DNA of 64,000 bases from an uncultured Bdellovibrionales bacterium (lineage in GTDB: Bacteria > Bdellovibrionota > Bdellovibrionia > Bdellovibrionales > Bdellovibrionaceae), in the NCBI GenBank assembly GCA_903926205.1, contig CAIYID010000064.1, positions 1 to 64,000 on the forward strand. Direction: 5' to 3'. Under the pieces are notes generated by a model. The model had not been told where the DNA came from, did no database searches, and was given only the letters and a program-made list of their open reading frames with translations. Within the stretch, counting starts at the first letter, position 1; every line of letters starts with the position of its first letter. Positions 9,106 to 18,371 of this stretch are shown one piece after another. Position numbers and translations under genes: made by a program.

Positions 9106-9723
9106 TCACTGATGAGCGGTTGCCAGCAGTTCTTTCACGTAAGCTTCTGATTCCGGAGTGTGCCAGTTGATAGAACCAATAATTTTTTTCACCAGTTTTC
9201 CATCTTTTCCGACAATGTAACTTTCAGGCATTCTCTCAGTCCCATATTTCTCCATGAGCGAATGTGTTTCATCCCAAACGATGGAGATATTCTCATTTTT
9301 CAGCTCAGGAAAAGACTTCAGAAAAGCTTTAATATCGTCAAGGCTGTTATCACCAGAAATAGCAATGAGGGCCACTTGTCCTTTAAAAGATTTAACCAGC
9401 GAGACCAAGGAAGGGATTTCAGCAACACAGGGTTCACACCATGATGCCCAAAAATTTACAATCAAAAGTTTTCCTTTAAATCCTACCGAGGAAACTTCAA
9501 CACCACTGATAGTTTTAGCCGTGAAGGGAGGAATACCTTGAGCCTCCATAGAGTCTAATTGTTTGATTGCCTTTGCACTTTCTTTTGGCGCTGTCTTTTC
9601 CTTCCAGACGGAGAACAATGTAACAATCAGGACCGCACCAAGCGCTGTAATCATCGTAGCTTTCATCATGGCGATGTTTTTTTGTTGGCGCTGAGCCGTG
9701 CGTTCTGCTTGGTGATCTTTCAT
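9106..9723 (-). CDS. TlpA/ResA-like membrane-anchored thiol-disulfide oxidoreductase
   Basis: 205 residues. One N-terminal membrane anchor (about 22-40) is followed by a thioredoxin fold of the AhpC/TSA-Redoxin type, with active site WASWCEPC and cysteines at 96 and 99. Later motifs are LIAISGDNS and a cis-Pro loop at MPESYIV. Such proteins reduce disulfides in the periplasm, for example in apocytochrome c maturation. The start ATG has AGGAG upstream. The gene stands alone between the envelope genes and the rplQ terminator, so its partner is not evident. The catalytic CxxC is intact. Confidence 0.88.
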   Translation of the reverse strand: MKDHQAERTAQRQQKNIAMMKATMITALGAVLIVTLFSVWKEKTAPKESAKAIKQLDSMEAQGIPPFTAKTISGVEVSSVGFKGKLLIVNFWASWCEPCVAEIPSLVSLVKSFKGQVALIAISGDNSLDDIKAFLKSFPELKNENISIVWDETHSLMEKYGTERMPESYIVGKDGKLVKKIIGSINWHTPESEAYVKELLATAHQ

Positions 9724-9834
9724 AGGAGCTCCTTCATCAATATTCTATTTTATCCATTGAATTTAACTGAGATCAATCGGTGTTATTCTTTAGTTGTTTC
9801 AAGCCAACAAAAAACCATTAACAAAGTTTTGTCT

Positions 9835-9918
9835 CTTTGTTCTTTTCTTTGTTCTTTTCTTTGTTCTTTTCTTTGTTCTTTTCTTTGTTCTTTTCTTTGT
9901 TCTTTTCTTTGTTCTTTT
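9835..9918. repeat. Seven perfect copies of a 12-bp tandem repeat
   Basis: CTTTGTTCTTTT is repeated seven times head to tail without a mismatch, and is flanked by partial copies. It lies in the spacer between rplQ and the tlpA-like gene, about 110 bases upstream of the latter. One strand is purely pyrimidine apart from the G. The length is a multiple of three, so a plus-strand frame would give a repeated CSFL peptide, but nothing else supports a gene there. Such arrays change copy number easily by slippage. Confidence 0.95.
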
Positions 9919-9964
9919 TTCAATCTATCGACATGTTCTTTAGTCTAAAGAAATCAAAAAAATG

Positions 9965-9993
9965 AAAAAAAACCCCAGTTTTTGACTGGGGTT
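9965..9993 (-). terminator. Rho-independent terminator after rplQ
   Basis: A perfect 9-bp stem (AACCCCAGT at 9971-9979 with ACTGGGGTT at 9985-9993) and a 5-base loop. On the minus strand it is followed by a run of T's. It lies about 110 bases past the rplQ stop and ends the large ribosomal block. Confidence 0.9.
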
Positions 9994-10105
9994 CTGAAAT
10001 ATGAATTTATTTCCTGTAACCTTTGACGACTTATCTCTCGTTGGTATCGCAGCCACGCAACTCAATACTTGAGCTGTTCTGAAATACTCATGCTGCCGCT
10101 CGGGT

Positions 10106-10651
10106 TTATACCCTTGCTGCCGCTCGAGATTTCTTTTGCACTTTTTTTGCTGCAGCTTTTTTCTTTGCTACAACAGAATCAGTTTTAGCTTTGGGTGCTT
10201 TTTTTGGTTTCTCAGCATCGGCTTTTTCACCTTTTGCTGCTTTTGCTGGAGTTTCAGCTTTTTTTCCATCATCTTTTTGAGCTGTTTTTGTATAATCGTA
10301 ATCAACGAACTCAATGAATGCCATCTCTACAGTATCACCAGGACGACGTCCGATTTTAATAATTCGAGTGTATCCACCATTACGATCTTTGAATCGCGGA
10401 GAAAGATCACTCAAAATAGTATCAACAGTTTTTTCATTAGGAATTCTTGAAAGTAATAAACGACGACTTGCTAGGTCATTTTTCTTACCTAAAGTAATCG
10501 CTTTTTCTACATAGCTTCGCAATTCTTTCGCTTTATCAACTGTGGTTTTAATTCGACCGTGTTCAACTATGTTGACGATCAAACCGCGCCACAAAGCTTT
10601 CAGAGCTGTGGATTTACGACCGAAATGCTTATTTTTTCTTCTGTGTCTCAT
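10106..10651 (-). CDS. rplQ: 50S ribosomal protein L17
   Basis: 181 residues. The first ~120 are normal L17 (MRHRRKNKHFGRKS, RGLIVNIVEHGRIKTT, RPGDTVEMAFIEFVDYDY). L17 is usually about 120-130 residues; here a Lys/Ala-rich tail of about 60 residues follows (AKAAKGEKADAEK, KKKAAAKKVQKKSRAA), which is probably disordered and RNA-binding. L17 sits near the exit tunnel of the large subunit. It is the last gene of the alpha operon, after rpoA, and a strong terminator follows it. Confidence 0.97.
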   Translation of the reverse strand: MRHRRKNKHFGRKSTALKALWRGLIVNIVEHGRIKTTVDKAKELRSYVEKAITLGKKNDLASRRLLLSRIPNEKTVDTILSDLSPRFKDRNGGYTRIIKIGRRPGDTVEMAFIEFVDYDYTKTAQKDDGKKAETPAKAAKGEKADAEKPKKAPKAKTDSVVAKKKAAAKKVQKKSRAAARV

Positions 10652-10681
10652 TCGCTTAACCTCGTGTTCAAAACCAACTCT

Positions 10682-10819
10682 AGGTTGATTTTCTATCTTA
10701 AGGAATCAACTTCAATTCCTTCATTTTAGGAATCAACCTGATGTTAATTCCGTTCTCTTTACTAGAACTCAATCAAAAACTGAGTCCCACTTCATCACAA
10801 TGAATCGATTTATCGATTC
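10682..10819 (-). other. Hairpin-rich rpoA-rplQ spacer
   Basis: The spacer holds several inverted repeats. AGGTTGATT (10682-10690) pairs with AATCAACCT (10731-10739) around an inner AGGAAT/ATTCCT stem; an ACTCA/TGAGT stem lies at 10765-10787; and a perfect GAATCGAT/ATCGATTC hairpin lies at 10802-10819. None has a T-run, so they are not classical terminators. They may protect or process the mRNA. Confidence 0.6.
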
Positions 10820-10826
10820 GATCTAA

Positions 10827-11858
10827 TTACTGCTGTTCTCTTTTTGATGGAGGGGGGATATTTGGATCCCAACCTACTGGCGGCCATCCATCAATTTTCA
10901 TTCCAAGGCCTAAACCCATCTCGGAAAGAATTTCTTTAATTTCATTCAAAGACTTACGGCCGAAATTTTTTGTTTTCAGCATTTCAGCTTCTGATTTAAC
11001 TACCAACTCGCCAATGTAACGAATGTTAGCATTTTTCAAGCAATTCGCTGAACGAACGGAAAGCTCCAAATCGTCCACTGAACGGAAAAGATTTTCGTTC
11101 AATGTTGGAGAACCCTTTTCACGAGCTTCTTCTGCGGGCTCCATTGCTTCGTCGAAAGTTAAGAAAATTTGCAATTGTTCTTTAAGAATCTTTGAAGCTA
11201 AAGAAACCGTTTCTTCTGGCTTCAAACTTCCATCAGTCCAAACTTCCAATGCCAAAGCATCATAGTCTGTTCGCTGACCAACACGTGCATTTGACACTGT
11301 GTAATTCACCTTACGAACAGGACTGTAAAGAGCGTCCACGGCAATAAAGCCGATCGCTAATTCAAGATTACGGTTTTCAGCGGCTTCATAACCACGCCCA
11401 AAAGTAACCATGATCTCTGCATTGAAATTCGCATTGGCGCTCAAAGTGGCAATGTGTTGTTCTGGATTTAAAACTTCGATTTTATCACTCACTTGAATGT
11501 CAGCAGCTGTGATTTTTCCAGGACCTTTTTTGGAAATTTTCAAATTCAAAGCATCTGGACTGTAGTGACGAAATCGAACTTCTTTTAAATTCAAAATAAT
11601 ATCTGTAACATCCTCAAGAACGTCTGGAATTGTTGTGAACTCATGAAGTACTCCATCGAACTTCACTGCAGAAACTGCAGATCCCATCATTGAAGACAGA
11701 AGAATTCGTCGCAAACTATTTCCAAGAGTGACACCAAAGCCTCTTTCGAGTGGTCGAATAATGAATTTAGCGTAATCATCACGCTGAGATTCACGATCGA
11801 TTTCGAAGCCTTTTGGTTTAATCAGTTCTCTCCAAAACTTATAATAATGCTGTTGCAT
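10827..11858 (-). CDS. rpoA: DNA-directed RNA polymerase alpha subunit
   Basis: 343 residues. The N-terminal assembly domain has [19 protein letters not shown] near 37-55 and [12 protein letters not shown] flexible linker of about 20 residues is followed by the C-terminal domain (about 262-330) with [21 protein letters not shown] and [18 protein letters not shown], which bind UP elements and activators. Alpha dimerises and nucleates core polymerase. It lies between rpsD and rplQ as in the classical alpha operon. Confidence 0.98.
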   Translation of the reverse strand: MQQHYYKFWRELIKPKGFEIDRESQRDDYAKFIIRPLERGFGVTLGNSLRRILLSSMMGSAVSAVKFDGVLHEFTTIPDVLEDVTDIILNLKEVRFRHYSPDALNLKISKKGPGKITAADIQVSDKIEVLNPEQHIATLSANANFNAEIMVTFGRGYEAAENRNLELAIGFIAVDALYSPVRKVNYTVSNARVGQRTDYDALALEVWTDGSLKPEETVSLASKILKEQLQIFLTFDEAMEPAEEAREKGSPTLNENLFRSVDDLELSVRSANCLKNANIRYIGELVVKSEAEMLKTKNFGRKSLNEIKEILSEMGLGLGMKIDGWPPVGWDPNIPPPSKREQQ

Positions 11859-11883
11859 AGCTCTCCCGTTTGTTCAAAATTAT

Positions 11884-12510
11884 CTATCTAGAATAGTACT
11901 CAACGATCATTGCTTCTTCGACTGGTACTGAAACTTCATCACGTCCGACGATGTCTTTAACAGTTCCTTTGAACTGAGAGTGATCAACTTCCAACCATGA
12001 AGGAACAGTTCGTTTTGATACACCCTGAATTGCATTCAGGATGCGAACACCTTGACGGCTTTTTTCTTGAACTTCAATCACATCACCTTTGTTGACGACG
12101 TATGAAGCAATATTTAAACGCTTACCGTTCACAAGAACATGATTATGACTCACCAATTGGCGAGCTTCTCGACGTGAAGAGCCGAATCCCATGGTGTAAA
12201 CAACATTGTCTAAACGAGACTCTAAAATTTTCAAGAGTGCAAGACCGGTAACTTCTTTCGAAGCATCGGCAACACCGACATAACGGCGAAACTGTTTTTC
12301 AGAAAGACCGTAAAAACGCTTTGCTTTTTGTTTTTCACGCAATTGCAATGCGAATTCAGAAAATTTCAAACGAGATTGTCCATGTTGTCCCGGAGGATAT
12401 GGACGGCGCTCGAATGAACATTTATCCGTGTAGCAACGATCACCCTTCAAAAAGAGCTTTGCGTTCTCACGGCGACATAATTTGCAGACACTTTCATTTT
12501 GGCAACCCAC
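11884..12510 (-). CDS. rpsD: 30S ribosomal protein S4
   Basis: 208 residues, normal length. The N-terminus keeps four cysteines in a zinc-knuckle pattern (CQNESVCKLCRRE and later C26/C31-type positions). An S4 RNA-binding domain follows at about 100-165 (ESRLDNVVYTMGFGSSRREARQLVSHNHVLVNGK). S4 starts 30S assembly on 16S rRNA and often represses its own operon. It sits between rpsK and rpoA. Confidence 0.97.
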   Translation of the reverse strand: MGCQNESVCKLCRRENAKLFLKGDRCYTDKCSFERRPYPPGQHGQSRLKFSEFALQLREKQKAKRFYGLSEKQFRRYVGVADASKEVTGLALLKILESRLDNVVYTMGFGSSRREARQLVSHNHVLVNGKRLNIASYVVNKGDVIEVQEKSRQGVRILNAIQGVSKRTVPSWLEVDHSQFKGTVKDIVGRDEVSVPVEEAMIVEYYSR

Positions 12511-12527
12511 GATTCACCTCAGTTTTG

Positions 12528-12615
12528 CGAATCAACCCTAGGTTGATTCGTCTTTTTGCAAATCGATCCCAGACCGATTTGATTATTACCCGAATCGATC
12601 TTCAGACCAATTCGG
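12528..12615 (-). other. Three consecutive hairpins in the rpsK-rpsD spacer
   Basis: CGAATCAACC/GGTTGATTCG (12528-12550) is a perfect 10-bp stem with a 3-base loop. AAATCG/CGATTT (12560-12580) and CCGAAT/ATTCGG (12590-12615) follow. There is no poly-T tail on the minus strand, so processing or stability elements are more likely than terminators. Confidence 0.65.
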
Positions 12616-12622
12616 TTTATCG

Positions 12623-13015
12623 TTAAATACGACGACGTTTAGGAGGACGACATCCATTATGAGGAACAGGAGTCACGTCCTTCATTAAAATGACTCTCAT
12701 TCCAAGACCCGCTAGAGCACGAACAGCAGGTTCACGACCAGCGCCAGGACCTTTCAAAAAGACTTCAAGTGAACGCATTCCTGCTTCCATCGCCTTTTTT
12801 CCAGCATCTTCCGCTGCGACTTGCGCTGCGAACGGAGTTCCTTTACGGCTGCCCTTAAATCCCAAATGTCCAGCTGACGACCAAGAGACAGTATCTCCCG
12901 CCATATCAGTGATAGTTACGATCACATTTCCGAACCCTGCTTGCACGTAGCAACGGCCAGTGGGCACGTTCTTCTTAACTTTTTTCTTTACAACTTTTTT
13001 CTCAACTTGGTTCAC
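12623..13015 (-). CDS. rpsK: 30S ribosomal protein S11
   Basis: 130 residues, normal length. Typical S11 words: [49 protein letters not shown] at the C-terminus. The N-terminus is a Lys-rich leader ([12 protein letters not shown]). S11 lies on the 30S platform. It follows rpsM and precedes rpsD in the usual order. Confidence 0.97.
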   Translation of the reverse strand: MNQVEKKVVKKKVKKNVPTGRCYVQAGFGNVIVTITDMAGDTVSWSSAGHLGFKGSRKGTPFAAQVAAEDAGKKAMEAGMRSLEVFLKGPGAGREPAVRALAGLGMRVILMKDVTPVPHNGCRPPKRRRI

Positions 13016-13069
13016 ACGATCTCCTCAGTATTTTCAAGTTTTACTCAAACGCTAAGCTCCAGGAGCAAA

Positions 13070-13088
13070 CACTCGCAACAAGCGAGTG
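13070..13088 (-). other. Perfect hairpin in the rpsM-rpsK spacer
   Basis: CACTCGC/GCGAGTG, seven base pairs with a five-base loop, with an outer GAGC/GCTC pairing. There is no T-run after it on the minus strand. It is one of the series of spacer hairpins in this ribosomal block. Confidence 0.55.
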
Positions 13089-13096
13089 CTCATTCA

Positions 13097-13471
13097 TTAA
13101 ACGGCTTTTTTCTTATTAGCGACCGTTTTTCTAGGACCCTTACGAGTACGAGCATTGGATTTGGTTCTTTGACCACGAACTGGCAAACCTTTTCTATGGC
13201 GAATACCACGGAAACAGTTCAAATCCATTAAACGTTTAATTGCCATTCCGACCTCACGACGAAGATCACCCTCAACCTTGAAGTTTCCTTCAATGATCGA
13301 GCGCATTTTCGCAATGTGTTCGTCAGTCAATGCATCTGTGCGAAGAGTGTCTGGAATACCGGCATCCTTACAAATCTTTCGAGCGCGAGGACGTCCGATA
13401 CCGAAGATGTATGTTAATGCAACTTCAACTCTTTTATTTCTTGGAAGGTCAACACCTGCTAAACGAGCCAT
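13097..13471 (-). CDS. rpsM: 30S ribosomal protein S13
   Basis: 124 residues. The family start [27 protein letters not shown] is clear, and the basic tail [26 protein letters not shown] contacts tRNA and 16S rRNA in the 30S head. Normal length. It lies three bases downstream of rpmJ, as in most bacteria. Confidence 0.97.
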   Translation of the reverse strand: MARLAGVDLPRNKRVEVALTYIFGIGRPRARKICKDAGIPDTLRTDALTDEHIAKMRSIIEGNFKVEGDLRREVGMAIKRLMDLNCFRGIRHRKGLPVRGQRTKSNARTRKGPRKTVANKKKAV

Positions 13472-13474
13472 TAC

Positions 13475-13588
13475 TTAACCCTGCCTTTGCTTATGCTTGG
13501 TGTTTTCACAAATGACGCGGATCACACCTTTTCGCTTGATAATTTTACACTTATTACAAATTTTTTTTACCGATGGCCGAACTTTCAT
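13475..13588 (-). CDS. rpmJ: 50S ribosomal protein L36
   Basis: 37 residues: [11 protein letters not shown], then [17 protein letters not shown] and a short tail ending HKQRQG. This is the zinc-binding form of L36 with the C-x2-C...C...H pattern intact (C11, C14, C27, H32). It lies directly before rpsM, the expected place. infA, which often precedes rpmJ, is not found here; adk is about 150 bases upstream instead. Confidence 0.95.
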   Translation of the reverse strand: MKVRPSVKKICNKCKIIKRKGVIRVICENTKHKQRQG

Positions 13589-13739
13589 AACAAAAACCCA
13601 CCCTAAAACACCAACGTTTATTTATTCTAACTCGTTGATATTATTGTTAATTTCAAAATTTACAAAACCAAGAATTAATTTCGCAGTTGGCCAACCTAAC
13701 ACCAAAGGAGCAGGTTGTCCAGAAAATCAAGCACTTTTT

Positions 13740-14381
13740 TTACTTGCCTAATTCTGCCTTGATAGAAACAAAAACTTCTTCAGAATTCCTATCCCCATCG
13801 ACAGCGACTAATTTCCCCAAGGATTTGTAATATTGTTTTAGAGGCGCAGTACTTTCTGCGTAGGTTTTAAGTCTTGTGGCTATCACATCTTCTTTGTCGT
13901 CATTTCTTTGAATGACCTCCCCACCGCAGGAATCACAAACTCCTGTTTTATGAGTGGGTTTCGAAGCGATATGATAGACAGCCCCACAGGACTTACATAC
14001 TCGACGACCTGTTAACCGAGAAAGTAGCGCCTCTGACGGTACTTCTAAGAAAACAGCTTTCCCAATTTCTAATTGCCTTTGGCTTAGGATCTTCCCTAAA
14101 GCCTCCGCCTGAGCAACGTTACGAGGAAAACCGTCCAGGATAAAATTTTTACCATTTAAATTTGCCAAAACTTCATCCACCATTCCGATCACAACGGAAT
14201 CTGGGACTAGCTCTCCCTTGTCCATATAGGACTGGGCAGTTTGGCCAAGAGCTGTTTTATTTTTAATTGCAGCTCGAAAAAGATCACCTGTTGATATTTG
14301 CAGAAAACTCAACTTCTTCACTAGAAGTTCAGACTGAGTTCCCTTTCCCGCTCCAGGAGCGCCAAACAACAGGATATTCAT
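13740..14381 (-). CDS. adk: Adenylate kinase, zinc-binding LID type
   Basis: 213 residues. P-loop [10 protein letters not shown] at 7-16, AMP site ISTGDLFR near 29-36, DGFPRN near 83-88. The LID carries C129, C132, C149 and C152 (CKSCG...CDSCG), the four-cysteine zinc form found in Gram-positives and some deltaproteobacterial relatives. It interconverts AMP, ADP and ATP in the cytoplasm. Its start codon overlaps the secY stop by one base, so it is co-translated with secY. Confidence 0.97.
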   Translation of the reverse strand: MNILLFGAPGAGKGTQSELLVKKLSFLQISTGDLFRAAIKNKTALGQTAQSYMDKGELVPDSVVIGMVDEVLANLNGKNFILDGFPRNVAQAEALGKILSQRQLEIGKAVFLEVPSEALLSRLTGRRVCKSCGAVYHIASKPTHKTGVCDSCGGEVIQRNDDKEDVIATRLKTYAESTAPLKQYYKSLGKLVAVDGDRNSEEVFVSIKAELGK

Positions 14382-15709
14382 CAGTATTGAACCCTTCGAC
14401 TACGAATTTTAGCGCCCTTTAACAAGCCTTCATACTTTTGAGAAATCAGATGAGATTGAATTTGTTGTGAGGTATCCAAAGCCACACCCACCAAAATAAG
14501 CAAGCTAGTTCCACCGAAATAAAACGGCACTTTTGCTAGATTCATTAAAAGACCTGGCATAACACAAACAACACTCAGGTAAATAGCGCCCAATACGTTC
14601 ACGCGATCCATGACTTTTTGAATATGCTCAGAAGTGCTTTTTCCTGCGCGAACCCCAGGAATAAATCCACCATATTTTTTGAGATTTTCTGCCACTTCCG
14701 TTGGATTGAAAACAATCTCTGTATAAAAGAAACAGAAAAAGACAATCAAAGCAACGAACAGAATATTGTACATTGTTCCTGAAGGACTCAAAGAATCCTG
14801 CAATGCTTTCAACCAAGGCCATTGAGCAAATTGCGCCATGGTCGCTGGAAACATCAAAAGAGAACTTGCAAAAATTGGCGGAATAACGCCTGAAAAATTA
14901 ATTTTAATAGGAAGATGGCTCGAAGGCACTGCCATCGCTTGCATACCTTGACCACGCTGAGAATACTGAATTGCAATTCTTCGCTGTGCAACTTCCATAA
15001 AAATAACACCAGCAATAATTGCTACCATTACAGCAAGAAGTCCTAATACCACGGCAGAACTCATCTCATTATTCTGAACCAATTGCCACAGACGAGAAGC
15101 TCCTCCAGGAACTCCTGCTGCAATACCAGTAAAGATAATCAAAGAAGATCCGTTCCCGATTCCCTTTTCTGTGATTTGCTCCCCTAGCCACATGATGAAG
15201 CATGTTCCTGCGGTGAGCGTGATAATCGTCATAATTTTAAATGGAACAAATCCACCTACCATCGCCGATATCACAAGATTTTTTCCTGTCGGGCTATGAG
15301 AATTAGCAAGCCAAGTACTTATCCCATAACCTTGAATCACAGCCAGGACGACTGTTGCATAACGAGTGTATTGATTGATTTTTTTTCGTCCGTGTTCGCC
15401 CTCTTTTTTTAAGGCTTCCAAATACGGTACAGCTGAACCTAAAAGCTGAAAAATAATTGAAGAAGAGATATAGGGCATGATTCCAAGTGCAAAAACTGAA
15501 AACTGATTTAAAGCTCCGCCAGTAAACGTATTGAATAAACCGAAAATTCCAGCTTTTTGAGCCTCAAAAAAAGACATCACCGCCGCGCCATCAACACCTG
15601 GCGTTGGCACATGAACTCCAATGCGATAAACTGCCAGCATGGTTAATGTGAAAAGAATTCGTCTTGTTAAATCCGAGTTTTTTGCCGTTTCTAAGTTGTT
15701 CTCTGCCAC
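14381..15709 (-). CDS. secY: Preprotein translocase subunit SecY
   Basis: 442 residues with ten membrane segments. Landmarks: [13 protein letters not shown] near the start, [15 protein letters not shown] near 75-90, the cytoplasmic loop [21 protein letters not shown] near 250-270, and a C-terminus ending KIRSRRVQY. It forms the protein-conducting channel with SecE (also in this window) and SecG. It lies between rplO and adk in the spc operon. Confidence 0.98.
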   Translation of the reverse strand: MAENNLETAKNSDLTRRILFTLTMLAVYRIGVHVPTPGVDGAAVMSFFEAQKAGIFGLFNTFTGGALNQFSVFALGIMPYISSSIIFQLLGSAVPYLEALKKEGEHGRKKINQYTRYATVVLAVIQGYGISTWLANSHSPTGKNLVISAMVGGFVPFKIMTIITLTAGTCFIMWLGEQITEKGIGNGSSLIIFTGIAAGVPGGASRLWQLVQNNEMSSAVVLGLLAVMVAIIAGVIFMEVAQRRIAIQYSQRGQGMQAMAVPSSHLPIKINFSGVIPPIFASSLLMFPATMAQFAQWPWLKALQDSLSPSGTMYNILFVALIVFFCFFYTEIVFNPTEVAENLKKYGGFIPGVRAGKSTSEHIQKVMDRVNVLGAIYLSVVCVMPGLLMNLAKVPFYFGGTSLLILVGVALDTSQQIQSHLISQKYEGLLKGAKIRSRRVQY

Positions 15710-15723
15710 TCTTCGCCTTTCTC

Positions 15724-15804
15724 AACCGAACTACCCTGAAAGCTATTCGGTTACCAAATCACCTTAACAGTGATTTGGTTTCAAATTCATCAACCGAAGT
15801 TGAT
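15724..15804 (-). other. Three back-to-back hairpins in the rplO-secY spacer
   Basis: AACCGAA/TTCGGTT (15724-15752), a perfect 10-bp ACCAAATCAC/GTGATTTGGT stem (15753-15779) and ATCAAC/GTTGAT with a CGAA loop (15789-15804, touching the rplO stop) almost fill the spacer. There is no T-run. They may separate secY-adk expression from the ribosomal genes upstream. Confidence 0.65.
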
Positions 15805-16238
15805 TAAAGAACCTCAACTTTACCACCAGCTGCTTCAATAGCAGCTTTGGCAGCAGCGCTAAATTTATTAGCCTTAACTGTTAAAGCCTTTGTCAATTTT
15901 CCATTGGCAAGAATTTTAACTGGAAAATAATGAACAACACCAGCTTTTTTCAAAGTTTCAGGCGTCACTTCACCAGTGAAGTTTTCTAATTGAGCCAAAT
16001 TAACTACTGAGTATTTTGTCTCAAATTTAACATTGCTAAAACCAAATTTAGGCAAACGACGCATCAGAGGAGTTTGTCCACCCTCAAATCCGCGGCGAAT
16101 CTTACCTCCGGAACGAGCTGTTTGACCTTTACCACCTTTACCAGAAGTTTGTCCTAAGCCCGATCCACGGCCTCTACCAAGACGTTTTGTATAATGCGTT
16201 GAGCCCTCTTTAGGAGCCAGAGTTGATAAGAGACTCAT
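15804..16238 (-). CDS. rplO: 50S ribosomal protein L15
   Basis: 144 residues, normal length. Glycine/arginine-rich N-terminus ([43 protein letters not shown]) and a C-terminal alpha/beta domain ending [13 protein letters not shown]. It is a late-assembling large-subunit protein. It follows rpmD by eight bases. Confidence 0.97.
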   Translation of the reverse strand: MSLLSTLAPKEGSTHYTKRLGRGRGSGLGQTSGKGGKGQTARSGGKIRRGFEGGQTPLMRRLPKFGFSNVKFETKYSVVNLAQLENFTGEVTPETLKKAGVVHYFPVKILANGKLTKALTVKANKFSAAAKAAIEAAGGKVEVL

Positions 16239-16246
16239 AATTACCT

Positions 16247-16471
16247 CTATTTCGACCGTGCCGTAGCATCGGTTCGTGTTTTAGTCGCTGGTTGAACTTC
16301 AACTTCAACCAGATGTTGAACTTTCATGATTTGTCCTCGATTAGCAGCATTGTCTGCCACAACCACTGATTTGTGACGACCGCGCAATCCCAATGCTTCC
16401 ATAGTTAGACATTGAGTTTTACTGCATCCAATCAAAGACCTTTTTTGTGTAATCAAAAATTGCTTAGCCAT
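16247..16471 (-). CDS. rpmD: 50S ribosomal protein L30
   Basis: 74 residues: [29 protein letters not shown] and [23 protein letters not shown] are the standard L30 fold. It runs a little longer than the usual ~60 residues because of a short polar C-terminal tail. It lies between rpsE and rplO as expected. Confidence 0.95.
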   Translation of the reverse strand: MAKQFLITQKRSLIGCSKTQCLTMEALGLRGRHKSVVVADNAANRGQIMKVQHLVEVEVQPATKTRTDATARSK

Positions 16472-16478
16472 TTTAACC

Positions 16479-16934
16479 TCAAACTTTTTTCTGTGCTTTG
16501 AGCTGTTTCAATCCATCCATTGTCGCCCGAACTGCATTATGCGGATTACGACTGCCCAAACATTTAGTTAGGATATCCGTAATTCCAACTGATTCTAATA
16601 CTGCTCGAACCGCTCCACCCGCGATCACACCAGTTCCTGCTGATGCAGGCTTCATGATCACAGTCGTGGGACCGAACTTGCCCACGATTTCGTGGCCAAT
16701 GGTTCCGTCTTTCAAATTCACCAAAACAGTAGCTTTTTTTGCACAACGGCCAGCTTTGCCGATGGCTTCTGGAACTTCACCAGCTTTGCCAGATCCAAAT
16801 CCAACAGTTCCAGCTTTATTTCCTACTACTACGAGAGCAGCGAAAGAAAATCGACGTCCACCTTTTACAACCTTGGTTACGCGATTAATTGTCACAACTC
16901 TTTCTTCGAATTCTTGTGTCATTTGTCGTTCCAC
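16479..16934 (-). CDS. rpsE: 30S ribosomal protein S5
   Basis: 151 residues: [41 protein letters not shown], and [19 protein letters not shown] with [16 protein letters not shown] at the C-terminus. Slightly shorter than E. coli S5 at both ends but all core segments are present. S5 helps keep decoding accurate. An in-frame start three residues later (MTQEFEE) is possible. Confidence 0.97.
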   Translation of the reverse strand: MERQMTQEFEERVVTINRVTKVVKGGRRFSFAALVVVGNKAGTVGFGSGKAGEVPEAIGKAGRCAKKATVLVNLKDGTIGHEIVGKFGPTTVIMKPASAGTGVIAGGAVRAVLESVGITDILTKCLGSRNPHNAVRATMDGLKQLKAQKKV

Positions 16935-16952
16935 TCAGTTCCCCTTACCTCT

Positions 16953-17038
16953 GAATCAACTTTTGGTTGATCCACTTTACATTTGAGTCAACTTCAAGCC
17001 GACTCACTTTACATCTGAATCCACCACAAGGTGAATTC
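16953..17038 (-). other. Three consecutive hairpins in the rplR-rpsE spacer
   Basis: ATCAAC/GTTGAT (within 16953-16973), TGAGTC/GACTCA (16984-17006) and GAATCCACC/GGTGAATTC with one mismatch (17017-17038). They share the CAAC/GTTG core words with hairpins in other spacers of this block. There is no T-run on the minus strand. Confidence 0.6.
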
Positions 17039-17041
17039 CGT

Positions 17042-17410
17042 TTAGAAGTTAAGTCCACCTTCACGAGCGCCATCAGCCAAAGCCTGTACTCGGCCATGAT
17101 AGATGAAGCCATTTCTGTCAAACACAACATTTTTAATACCTTTAGAAATTGCGATTTTCGCTAGTTCTTTACCAACCAATGTTGCCAATTCTTTTCCCGA
17201 TTTTCCTTCATCTAACTTAAGAGAAGAAACTGTGAGAATAGTAGTTGCCGCAACGTCATCGACAATTTGCGCGTACATGTGCTTAGCACTGCGAAAAACG
17301 CATAAGCGAGGTCGCTCAGGAGTTCCATTCACAGTTTTTCGAATTCTAATTTTTTTCGTTAACCGAGCAATTTTTCGTGTACTGGTTTTACGAGTCATTT
17401 TAAGTTTCAT
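17042..17410 (-). CDS. rplR: 50S ribosomal protein L18
   Basis: 122 residues: a basic N-terminus, then [20 protein letters not shown] and [32 protein letters not shown] at the end, the standard L18 C-terminus. It binds 5S rRNA together with L5. Normal length and position between rplF and rpsE. Confidence 0.97.
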   Translation of the reverse strand: MKLKMTRKTSTRKIARLTKKIRIRKTVNGTPERPRLCVFRSAKHMYAQIVDDVAATTILTVSSLKLDEGKSGKELATLVGKELAKIAISKGIKNVVFDRNGFIYHGRVQALADGAREGGLNF

Positions 17411-17422
17411 TTGCTACCTCTC

Positions 17423-17965
17423 TTACTTACCAGCCGACTTACCCGCTTTTTTACGGATATGCTCGCCTTGATATCGAACACCTTTGCCCAAATATGGCTC
17501 TGGTGGACGGAAACTACGTATTATGGCAGAAACTTGGCCAACAACAGCCGCATTTGCTCCGGATACCGTAATTGTTGTTTGTTTATCAACCTTCACTTCA
17601 ATTCCTTCTGGAATATCGAAATTGATTGGATGACTAAATCCCAAAGAAAGCTCCAGCTTTTTACCAGCGACGTTGGCACGATATCCAACCCCGTGAAGCT
17701 CAAGAATCTTGGTAAATCCTTTAGTCACTCCTGTGACCGCACTTTGAACTAAAGCACGATACATTCCGTGAAGAGATTTAACCTCTTTTGTTTCTGCATC
17801 TCTCAAAAGCGTGATTTTCTTGCCTTCAATTTTAGCAGTTACCTGAGGAAGCATTTTGATTGTAAGAGTGCTCTTAACACCCTTAACAATCACCTCATTC
17901 GCAGGAGTTACTGTCACCTGCGCTTTATCATCAAAATAAATTGGTGCTCTTCCGATTCGCGACAT
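17423..17965 (-). CDS. rplF: 50S ribosomal protein L6
   Basis: 180 residues from MSRIGRAPI, the conserved family start; the frame extends further upstream to 18028 but that part overlaps rpsH and lacks similarity. Core motif GVGYRANVAGKKLELSLGFSHPI near residue 90, and the C-terminal RPPEPYLGKGVRYQGEHIRKKAGK. It lies near the factor-binding site of the large subunit. Four bases separate it from the rpsH stop. Confidence 0.97.
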   Translation of the reverse strand: MSRIGRAPIYFDDKAQVTVTPANEVIVKGVKSTLTIKMLPQVTAKIEGKKITLLRDAETKEVKSLHGMYRALVQSAVTGVTKGFTKILELHGVGYRANVAGKKLELSLGFSHPINFDIPEGIEVKVDKQTTITVSGANAAVVGQVSAIIRSFRPPEPYLGKGVRYQGEHIRKKAGKSAGK

Positions 17966-17969
17966 ATTA

Positions 17970-18359
17970 TCACCAAACCTTACAGATAAATTCGCCGCCA
18001 AGATTGTTTTTCTTCGCTTCGTCACCACTCATCAGACCTTGGCTTGTGCTGATAATGGTCATTCCTAAGCCTGATCGAACTGTTGGAATTTCGCCTGATT
18101 TAACATATACGCGTCTGCCTGGTCGGCTCACACGTTGAATGTTAGTGATCGCATGCGCACCCACTTCGTCATAACGAAGATAAACGCGCATAACACCTTG
18201 CTTTGTATCTTTCGCAACTTTATAGCTGCGTATGAAACCGGTGTTAGCCAAAATTTCCGCCAATCCAACTCTCAATTTAGAAGATGGGACATCGACTTTT
18301 TCATGTCGAGCCACACCTGCATTTCGAACTCTTGTCAAAAACTGAGCAACTGTATCCAT
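17970..18359 (-). CDS. rpsH: 30S ribosomal protein S8
   Basis: 129 residues: AQFLTRVRNAGVARHEKVDVPSSKLR near the start, then IQRVSRPGRRVYVK and GLGMTIISTSQGLMSGDEAKKNNLGGEFICKVW at the end. S8 is a primary 16S rRNA binder and represses the spc operon in E. coli. Normal length and order. Confidence 0.97.
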   Translation of the reverse strand: MDTVAQFLTRVRNAGVARHEKVDVPSSKLRVGLAEILANTGFIRSYKVAKDTKQGVMRVYLRYDEVGAHAITNIQRVSRPGRRVYVKSGEIPTVRSGLGMTIISTSQGLMSGDEAKKNNLGGEFICKVW

Positions 18360-18371
18360 TGCCTTCTCCTA

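Noticed and set aside
9559-9948. Plus-strand reading frame with repeated CSFL
   Set aside because: It is the translation of the 12-bp tandem repeat and lies opposite the tlpA-like gene; no ribosome site or similarity supports it.
17966-18028. Longer rplF start overlapping rpsH
   Set aside because: The L6 family begins at MSRIGRAP and the extension reads through the rpsH coding end.
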